Assembly (NCBI GenBank): GCA_021734595.1
Contig: JAIPIO010000271.1
Coordinates: forward strand, 1 to 5,246
Direction of reading: 5' to 3'
Origin: Kiritimatiellales bacterium
GTDB taxonomy: Bacteria > Verrucomicrobiota > Kiritimatiellia > Kiritimatiellales > Pontiellaceae
Length of the DNA: 5,246 nucleotides
Below, one piece after another: positions 1-5,246 of this stretch (within the stretch, counting starts at the first letter, position 1; every line of letters begins with the position of its first letter). The notes under the pieces were generated by a model. That model had not been told where the DNA came from. It searched no databases and saw nothing but the letters and a program-made list of their open reading frames with translations. A program made the translations under genes and the position numbers.

Positions 1-431
1 AGGATAAAGAACGGCAGGACGAATCCATTGTAGATGGCGGCCTTGGCAAGTCCGGCGGAACCGAATGCGTTGAAGCAGAGCGGCAAACCGATGTAGGTGG
101 CATTGGCCCAGAAGGTGCCGTAGACAAACGCGGCGGCGAACCCGCCCCTGAAGCGGTTCAGCTTTGCCAGCAGCATAGTGAACAGGGCCAGAATCAGGAG
201 CGCGAGTAGCGGAACCACCACCAGCGCGGGATCACGGAAGCTGGAGAAACGCTGCCGGGCCACTTCGTTGAAAATCAGGGCGGGCAGCGAAAAATGGTAG
301 ACGAGCGAGTTGATAAAACCGCAGTGGTCGTCGTTAAGCCGCCCGCTCCGTTCCAGTAGCTTGCCCAGCCCCATGACGGCGAAAACCGGCACGCATATGA
401 CCAGAACATCCAATGCCCGAGTAAAATCCAT
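1..431 (-). CDS. AEC-family (auxin efflux carrier-like) membrane transporter, N-terminal part, cut by the window edge
   Basis: Reading the minus strand from the ATG at 431 gives 143 uninterrupted codons that run off the left edge without a stop. The product is very hydrophobic, with likely membrane helices near residues 5-24, 41-58, 69-90, 98-118 and 129-143. The segment around residues 110-125 (NATYIGLPL, then FNAFG) matches the conserved Asn/Gly/Pro region of AEC (Mem_trans) permeases, and the opening stretch with GLGKLLERSGRL near residues 21-32 is the usual first helix and loop of that family. Family members are roughly 300-320 aa with about ten helices, so about half is visible. They are inner-membrane carriers, often for organic acids such as malate, or of unknown substrate; the substrate cannot be told here. 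The start was chosen because it puts helix 1 at the usual place; the upstream Shine-Dalgarno match is weak (GGA about 11 bases away). The gene is transcribed divergently from the glycosyltransferase. Confidence 0.85.
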   Translation of the reverse strand, partial: MDFTRALDVLVICVPVFAVMGLGKLLERSGRLNDDHCGFINSLVYHFSLPALIFNEVARQRFSSFRDPALVVVPLLALLILALFTMLLAKLNRFRGGFAAAFVYGTFWANATYIGLPLCFNAFGSAGLAKAAIYNGFVLPFFI

Positions 432-490
432 GCGCCGGATTATCCGTAACCTGCGCCATCCTTCAAGCGCAATAGCCGGGAGATTGAAGC

Positions 491-518
491 TTGTTTCCAA
501 ATATCACGGCGGTCTAAA
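491..518 (+). promoter_or_regulatory. Possible sigma70-like promoter for the glycosyltransferase
   Basis: TTGTTT at 491-496 and TCTAAA at 513-518 are separated by 16 bases, in the A/T-richer part of the divergent gap and just upstream of the gene at 540. The -35 matches the consensus only in its TTG and the -10 matches in four of six bases, so this is a weak guess from sequence alone. Confidence 0.2.
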
Positions 519-527
519 CTTCCGAAC

Positions 528-532
528 AGAGG
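528..532 (+). promoter_or_regulatory. Ribosome binding site of the glycosyltransferase
   Basis: AGAGG lies 7 bases before the ATG at 540, a good Shine-Dalgarno sequence at normal spacing. It supports the 540 start over the overlapping frame whose ATG is at 536, which has poorer spacing and encodes no recognisable protein. Confidence 0.6.
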
Positions 533-539
533 CAATTGA

Positions 540-1667
540 ATGCATATCGGTTTTTCAACATTTGTGATGCAGGGCGGCAGATCGGGGGTGGCGGCGTACA
601 TCCGCGACCTGCTCCGGTTCCTGCAGCTGGAGGATACGGAAAACACCTACGACCTGCTGATGGCCCGGAACGAGGCGGAGTTGATCCCGCTGACGAATCC
701 GAATTTCACCAAAACCCTATCCCCTTCTTTCATTAACAATCCGGTGGTTAATGTTGCGTGGCACAACACGGTTTTCCCCATATCCGGACAAGCGTCGAAG
801 TATGATGTGCTCCACATTCCGAGCTACCGCCGCATCCCGCTGGTGAAGAAAACGAAGATCGTGGCGACGGTGCACGATTTGGCGACGTTTGCGATCGACG
901 CGAAATACGACCGGGCGCGGATGTTCTTCAACCGCAACGTCGTACCGGCCATGATCCGCAAGGCGGACCATGTGATCACGGTGAGCCACTATACAAAGAA
1001 CGACATTGTACGACTGATCGGCTACCCGGAGGAAAAAATTTCTGTGGTCTATTCCGGCATCAACAAGGATGTGTTTCGGCCGGTTCCAAAAAAGAAGGCG
1101 CGCGCGCAGCTGGAGATGCTCCATGGTTTGAGCAAACCGTTTTTCGTTTATGTGTCGCGGCTGGAGCACCCGGCCAAGAACCACGTCCGGCTGATTGAGG
1201 CATTTGAAAAGTTTAAGCTGGAGAATGACAGTGCCCACCAGTTGGTCTTTGCCGGCGCGGACTGGAACGGGACCGATGCGATCCGGGCAAGGGCGGCAGA
1301 GAGCCCGGTGAAGGGCGATATCCTGTTTCTGGGGTTCATCCCGGTGAAAACCCTGCCGCTGCTCTACAGCGGGTGCGACATGATGATTTATCCCTCGCTT
1401 TTCGAGGGGTTCGGATTCCCGATCGTGGAGGCGCTGGCCTGCGGCGCTCCGGTGATCTGCTCGAATACCTCTTCGATGAAGGAAATTGCGGGCGAGCTGG
1501 TTCCAACCTTTAATCCGGGAAGCGCGGATGAAATTTTCCAGACCTTGGAAAACACCCTTTCCAAGGGTTGGAACGAGGAGCGGTGCGCCAAAGGACTGGA
1601 ATATGCAGATGGCTTCGACTGGCGGAAAACCGCGCAACAGGTGATGGGAGTCTATCAGTCCGTGTAG
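540..1667 (+). CDS. Glycosyltransferase family 4 (GT-B fold) protein
   Basis: This complete 375-residue protein probably transfers a sugar from an activated donor to a cell-surface glycan or lipid acceptor in the cytoplasm or at the inner face of the membrane. The N-terminal Rossmann-like half (about 1-175) opens with a Gly-rich loop (GGRSGVAAYI, residues 12-21) and has HDL at 112-114 and SH at 149-150, as in GT4 enzymes. The C-terminal half (about 190-355) is a typical Glycos_transf_1 domain. It carries SRL at 206-208 followed by KN at 213-214, the Arg/Lys pair that normally contacts the donor phosphates, and the EX7E motif with E289 and E297 (EGFGFPIVE). There is no signal peptide or membrane span. 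Length is normal for the family and all expected catalytic residues are present. Donor and acceptor cannot be inferred; mannosyl- or rhamnosyltransferase roles in polysaccharide synthesis are common among relatives. No other sugar-pathway gene is visible nearby. The start is set by AGAGG 7 bases upstream. Confidence 0.93.
   Translation: MHIGFSTFVMQGGRSGVAAYIRDLLRFLQLEDTENTYDLLMARNEAELIPLTNPNFTKTLSPSFINNPVVNVAWHNTVFPISGQASKYDVLHIPSYRRIPLVKKTKIVATVHDLATFAIDAKYDRARMFFNRNVVPAMIRKADHVITVSHYTKNDIVRLIGYPEEKISVVYSGINKDVFRPVPKKKARAQLEMLHGLSKPFFVYVSRLEHPAKNHVRLIEAFEKFKLENDSAHQLVFAGADWNGTDAIRARAAESPVKGDILFLGFIPVKTLPLLYSGCDMMIYPSLFEGFGFPIVEALACGAPVICSNTSSMKEIAGELVPTFNPGSADEIFQTLENTLSKGWNEERCAKGLEYADGFDWRKTAQQVMGVYQSV
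1543..1566. repeat. Perfect 9-bp inverted repeat inside the glycosyltransferase gene
   Basis: CCTTGGAAA at 1543-1551 and its exact complement TTTCCAAGG at 1558-1566 flank a 6-base loop. It lies about 100 bases before the stop codon and encodes part of the C-terminal helix region. No T-run follows, so it does not look like an intrinsic terminator. It may be chance or a small mRNA hairpin. Confidence 0.45.
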
Positions 1668-1682
1668 TTGCTTTCGTGGTAA

Positions 1683-1718
1683 ATGCAGATGCAGAACAAC
1701 GATACAGAAAAACCATGA
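1683..1718 (+). other. Possible 11-codon leader frame overlapping the kinase start
   Basis: In the 47-base gap after the glycosyltransferase stop, an ATG at 1683 (with a second in-frame ATG at 1689) opens an 11-codon frame, MQMQNNDTEKP. Its TGA stop (1716-1718) overlaps the kinase ATG (1715-1717) as ATGA. Such an overlap is the classic layout for translational coupling, and the kinase start itself has only a weak Shine-Dalgarno (an A-rich ACAGAAAAA stretch). The leader also lacks a clear ribosome binding site, so it could be coincidence. The rest of the gap shows no hairpin terminator and no clear promoter. Confidence 0.2.
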
Positions 1719-4700
1719 AAATATCGCGCCAAATCTTGGTGGCTGTTATTGCGGGCCTGCTGTACGTTCCCGTTGCCTCTCTGCAGGCCGACGCCGACAC
1801 CGGGACGCCGCAGGAAATCCGCCTGACCCCAAAAGAGCAGGGCTGGCTGCAAGACCACGCCGGCACGATCAGATACGCCCCCATGCCTGATTATGCCCCC
1901 ATTGATTTTATTGACCCATCCGGGGAGCATCAGGGTGTAGCGGCGGATTACCTCAGAATAATAGAAAAACAGCTGAATATTAAGTTTCAGCGGGTTGCCT
2001 GTGCCTCGTGGAATGAAATTCTGGAAAAAGCCCGTAAAAAAGAGCTCGATGTTATCGGCTCCATCCAGAACACGGCAGAGCGCAACGACTATCTGCATTT
2101 TACCCAGCCATACATCACCATTCCAAATGTTATTCTGGTTCGCAGCAACCGGAAGGATGAGCTGAGCCTCCCGCAGCTGCGCGGCATGAAAATCGCCGTC
2201 GTGCGCGGGTATGCTTCTATTGATTATATAAGAGGTAAACACCCGGATTATGACCTCGTGGAGGTTAAGGACGACCCGTCCGGACTCCAGATGATTTCTT
2301 TTGGGCGAGCTGATGCCATGATCACAGATCGTGCGGTGGCTTCATATTATATCGATAAGCTCGGCATCACCAACCTGCGGGTGGCCGGCGATATCGACTT
2401 TGCGTGGGATCTGTGCATTGCCTCGCGCAACGACTGGCCGGAACTGAACCAGATCCTGGAAAAAGCGCTGGCCTCGGTCAGCCCGGAACAGCGCCGAACC
2501 ATTTCCAGACAGTGGATTTCGCTTCAGCACGATGATGCGATGCTCCATCGAAAATATATTATCGCCACGATCATCACCCTGTTTTTTGCCATGCTAGCCA
2601 TCGGCGTCTCCTTTTTCTGGAACCGACTTCTGAAAAAGGAGGTGCAGCACCGAACCCATGAGCTGGGCAAAAGCGAGGAACGCTTCCGGAACATGGTGGA
2701 GACCACCAGCAACTGGATTTGGGAAACAGACACAGAAGGGCGATACACCTATGCAAGTCCGCGTACCGCGGATATCCTCGGGTATGCGCCGGAAGAGTTG
2801 ATCGGGCACCGCGCCACGGATTTTATGCCGCCAGAGGAAGCCGAACGGATTGGGAAGAAGTTCTCTGAATGTGTCGAGCAGGGTCTGCCTATCGATAATC
2901 TGGTGAATAGAAATATTCATAAAACCGGTCGCACAATAGTGCTCGAAACCAGCGGCGTGCCGTTTTATGACGAAAACCGGAATGTGCTGGGCTATCGCGG
3001 CATCGACCGCGATATAACGGACCGTAACCGGACTGAAAAACTGCTGGAATTTGAAAGGAGCCTTTTCCACTCCTTCATGGACCATGCTCCCGATCTGATT
3101 TATTTCAAGGACCATGAAGGCCGTTTCATCGAAGTGAACCAGGCCAAGGCCGATGAGCTCCACCTTTCGAAAGAGGAGCTGATCGGGAAAACCGACTTTG
3201 ACTTTTTTCCGAAGGAACAGGCCGAGCAGAAGTTCAAGGACGAACTGGCGGTGATGCAGACACAAAAGCCGATCCGGCGGGAGGAACCCACGGACACGCC
3301 GGATGGGACCCGCTGGTACTACACGACAAAAGTACCCCGCTATGATGAAGAAGGAAATGTGATCGGAACATTCGGAACATCATGGGACATTACCGTTCGC
3401 AAAAAGGCGGAGGAGGCTTTAAGGGAAAGCGAAGCCAAGTACAGGACGCTCTCCGATCTGCTGCCCCAGATTGTTTATGAGGCCGACACAACCGGAATGC
3501 TGACCTTTATCAACAATGTTGCGTTTGCGCTATCGGGCTACACAATGGATGATGTTGAGAATGGACTGAGTCTTGCACGGATTGTCCTGCCGGGGAGCAC
3601 TGCCACCGCGAGGGCCACCCATTTGAACATGGTGCAGGGAAGAGAAACCAGCGGAGCGGAATATTCTCTGAAACGGAAAGACGGCAGCACCTTCCCGGTG
3701 ATGGTGTTCTCCAGCCCGATTGTCCGCAACGGACAGACAGTCGGCAGCAGAGGCGTGATCGCCGACCTGACGGAAGTCCGGCAGAAAGAAAACCAGCTGG
3801 AGGAAACCCAGGCGCTTCTCATGGCCGCCATCGAACAGATGCCCTCGGGTCTTGTCATTGCCGACGCCCCCGACGGACGGATCAGGATTGTCAACTCGGC
3901 GGCATTGGGAATCCGCGGGGAATCAACAAAGGCGCTGACCGACATTCCGGTAGAACAATATTCCTTGAACTGGCAGGTCTATCATCCGGACGGAACGGTT
4001 TTTGAACCGGATACCCTGCCGCTGGCTCGAGCGATCCGCCACGGCGAAAAATCGAAAAACGTGGATATCATCATCCAGCGGGAAAGCGGGGAAAACCGGT
4101 GGGTTCTCGGCAATGCGGCACCCATCCGAAACGCCGAAGGAAAAATCATCGCCGGAATTATTGTATTTCCGGATATTACCGAGCGCAAGCAGGCCGAAAG
4201 CGAGTTGAAGAAGCTGCGCAACCTGTTGAGCAATATCATCAATTCCATGCCTTCCGTCCTGGTGGGCGTGGATACCGAAGGTTGTGTAATGCAGTGGAAC
4301 CGCGCGGCGGAAAATGCCACGGGGATTACACCCGAACAAGCGCAAGGACAAAATCTGGCATCTGTCTTCCCCAGTCTGGCAGACAATATAGGGCGGGTTA
4401 AAGAAGCAATCAATAACCGGTCGCTGACACCCGATGAAAAAATCCCGCGGCTGGTCGGAAATGAAACCCGTTATTCTGATGTAACCGTATATCCGCTGGT
4501 TACGGACGGCATTGAAGGGGCCGTGATCCGTGTGGATGATGTGACGGAGCGTGTCCGGATTGAGGAGATGATGATCCAGACCGAAAAGATGCTGTCTGTG
4601 GGCGGCCTAGCCGCGGGGATGGCCCACGAAATCAACAACCCGTTGGCCGGCATCATGCAGAACATTCAGGTGATACGGAACCGCATTGTCAATGCCTCCG

Positions 4701-5246
4701 ATAAAAACCGCCGGATTGCCCAAGAAAGCGGCGCCTCCCTGGAGTCCATCCAAACCTATGCAGAACAGCGCGGATTGATCACCATGATCGATGCCGTAAT
4801 GGAATCCGGGCGCCGCGCCGCGAAGATTGTGGACAATATGCTGGGCTTCAGCCGTAAGAGCGGTTCGCACTTTGCGCCCTGCGATCTGAGGGAACTGTTT
4901 GAAAAATGCATCGATCTGGCATCGAACGATTATGACCTGAAAAGAAAGTATGATTTCCGGCATATCAACATTGTTCGCGATTATGGTACCGACCTCCCGC
5001 TGGTCGCCTGCGAGGGCAACCAGATACAGCAGGTGATCCTTAACCTGTTGAAGAACAGCGCCCATGCGCTGGGCAGCAGGGAGGAATCAGACGAGCCCCC
5101 CCGCATTACCGTAAGGTTAAGGAAGGAGAAGATAACGGCGCGGATAGAGGTGGAAGATAACGGTCCCGGAATGGATGACGCCACCCGCAAACGGATCTTT
5201 GAACCGTTCTTCACAACCAAAGAGGTTGGCAGTGGAACCGGCCTGG
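1715..5246 (+). CDS. Transmembrane sensor histidine kinase: periplasmic SBP_bac_3 domain, five PAS domains, HisKA and HATPase (3' end cut)
   Basis: One frame stays open for 1177 codons and leaves the window without a stop. Domains in order: signal peptide or N-terminal membrane segment (about 1-26); periplasmic solute-binding domain (about 37-270); membrane helix (about 281-301); a short signalling helix with no HAMP (302-318); PAS1 (about 319-437), PAS2 (447-562), PAS3 (572-688), PAS4 (700-824) and PAS5 (835-946); HisKA (about 955-1050); HATPase (from about 1095). The solute-binding part carries AER before FTQPY (R123), and GRADAMITD (D200, D205), the positions that grip amino acid ligands in SBP_bac_3 proteins, so an amino acid-like ligand is plausible. 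The phosphoacceptor is H971 in MAHEINNPLAG, an NtrB-like H-box. The ATPase shows the N box (N1110, N1114), G1 (DNGPG, D1148), F box (FEPFFTTK, 1162-1169) and the start of G2 (GSGTGL, 1172-1177), so it looks active. By family knowledge it autophosphorylates H971 and passes the phosphate to a response regulator, not visible here; a fused receiver domain beyond the edge is possible. ATG 1715 is preferred because it begins a proper signal peptide; GTG 1676 is an in-frame alternative. Confidence 0.93.
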   Translation, partial: MKISRQILVAVIAGLLYVPVASLQADADTGTPQEIRLTPKEQGWLQDHAGTIRYAPMPDYAPIDFIDPSGEHQGVAADYLRIIEKQLNIKFQRVACASWNEILEKARKKELDVIGSIQNTAERNDYLHFTQPYITIPNVILVRSNRKDELSLPQLRGMKIAVVRGYASIDYIRGKHPDYDLVEVKDDPSGLQMISFGRADAMITDRAVASYYIDKLGITNLRVAGDIDFAWDLCIASRNDWPELNQILEKALASVSPEQRRTISRQWISLQHDDAMLHRKYIIATIITLFFAMLAIGVSFFWNRLLKKEVQHRTHELGKSEERFRNMVETTSNWIWETDTEGRYTYASPRTADILGYAPEELIGHRATDFMPPEEAERIGKKFSECVEQGLPIDNLVNRNIHKTGRTIVLETSGVPFYDENRNVLGYRGIDRDITDRNRTEKLLEFERSLFHSFMDHAPDLIYFKDHEGRFIEVNQAKADELHLSKEELIGKTDFDFFPKEQAEQKFKDELAVMQTQKPIRREEPTDTPDGTRWYYTTKVPRYDEEGNVIGTFGTSWDITVRKKAEEALRESEAKYRTLSDLLPQIVYEADTTGMLTFINNVAFALSGYTMDDVENGLSLARIVLPGSTATARATHLNMVQGRETSGAEYSLKRKDGSTFPVMVFSSPIVRNGQTVGSRGVIADLTEVRQKENQLEETQALLMAAIEQMPSGLVIADAPDGRIRIVNSAALGIRGESTKALTDIPVEQYSLNWQVYHPDGTVFEPDTLPLARAIRHGEKSKNVDIIIQRESGENRWVLGNAAPIRNAEGKIIAGIIVFPDITERKQAESELKKLRNLLSNIINSMPSVLVGVDTEGCVMQWNRAAENATGITPEQAQGQNLASVFPSLADNIGRVKEAINNRSLTPDEKIPRLVGNETRYSDVTVYPLVTDGIEGAVIRVDDVTERVRIEEMMIQTEKMLSVGGLAAGMAHEINNPLAGIMQNIQVIRNRIVNASDKNRRIAQESGASLESIQTYAEQRGLITMIDAVMESGRRAAKIVDNMLGFSRKSGSHFAPCDLRELFEKCIDLASNDYDLKRKYDFRHINIVRDYGTDLPLVACEGNQIQQVILNLLKNSAHALGSREESDEPPRITVRLRKEKITARIEVEDNGPGMDDATRKRIFEPFFTTKEVGSGTGL

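Larger units (their letters stand above)
432..539. promoter_or_regulatory. Divergent intergenic region between transporter and glycosyltransferase
   Basis: This 108-base gap separates two genes that point away from each other, so it should hold the promoters of both. The right half (about 481-540) is richer in A/T than the flanking genes, as expected for a promoter. I see no strong inverted repeat that would mark an operator, and no RNA gene. Short open frames crossing it on both strands show no recognisable protein features. Confidence 0.5.

Noticed and set aside
310..567. Plus-strand 85-codon frame opposite the transporter and through the divergent gap
   Set aside because: It is antisense to the AEC transporter and rich in Ser/Arg, and its end overlaps the real glycosyltransferase start.
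717..1637. Long minus-strand open frame of 306 codons opposite the glycosyltransferase
   Set aside because: Its translation is rich in Arg, His and Pro with no recognisable domain, and it lies wholly antisense to a clear GT4 gene; it is a shadow of that gene's codon bias.
1668..1714. Possible terminator between glycosyltransferase and kinase
   Set aside because: No stem-loop with a following T-run can be found in the 47-base gap.
1655..2242. Minus-strand open frame of 195 codons across the gap and the kinase's periplasmic domain
   Set aside because: It is antisense to the well-supported solute-binding domain and has no recognisable motifs or good ribosome binding site.
1885..2250. A/T-richer codons (ATA, AGA, AAT) in the kinase's periplasmic domain, possibly showing a transferred module
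   Set aside because: The shift is mild, judged only by eye, and the reading frame is continuous with the rest; domain-level composition differences like this are common.
2594..3265. Minus-strand open frame of 223 codons opposite the kinase PAS1/PAS2 region
   Set aside because: The opposite strand encodes clear PAS domains in an unbroken frame; the antisense product has no family features.

Overview
The window shows a bacterial chromosome fragment with three protein genes and little else. It has moderate GC content and short intergenic gaps. The signal peptide plus single membrane span of the kinase suggests a Gram-negative type envelope. The style of the glycosyltransferase N-terminus and the very long multi-PAS kinase would fit a PVC-group bacterium (Verrucomicrobiota/Kiritimatiellota) or a deltaproteobacterium-like lineage. 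This is an impression from memory of families, not something the sequence proves.

Layout: positions 1-431 (minus strand) hold the N-terminal part of an AEC-family (auxin efflux carrier-like) membrane transporter that runs off the left edge. A 108-base divergent gap (432-539) separates it from a complete GT4-type glycosyltransferase at 540-1667 (plus strand, 375 aa). After 47 bases a very long plus-strand reading frame starts at 1715 and runs open to the right edge. Its visible 1177 codons encode a transmembrane sensor histidine kinase: signal peptide, periplasmic solute-binding domain (SBP_bac_3 type), one membrane helix, five tandem PAS domains, a HisKA dimerization/phosphoacceptor domain with H971, and most of the ATPase domain up to the G2 box. 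Neither edge-crossing gene has a stop codon inside the window.

How they fit together: the kinase probably senses a small periplasmic ligand, perhaps an amino acid-like molecule, and combines it with signals read by its PAS domains. Its response regulator, or a fused receiver domain, must lie to the right of the window. The glycosyltransferase lies upstream on the same strand with no visible terminator between them, so read-through is possible, but there is no functional link in the sequence. The transporter is divergently transcribed and may be unrelated. I see no RNA genes, mobile elements, CRISPR arrays or phage genes. I found no convincing new system; the points most worth checking are the kinase's elongated HisKA domain, its five-PAS architecture and a possible 11-codon leader frame overlapping its start codon.
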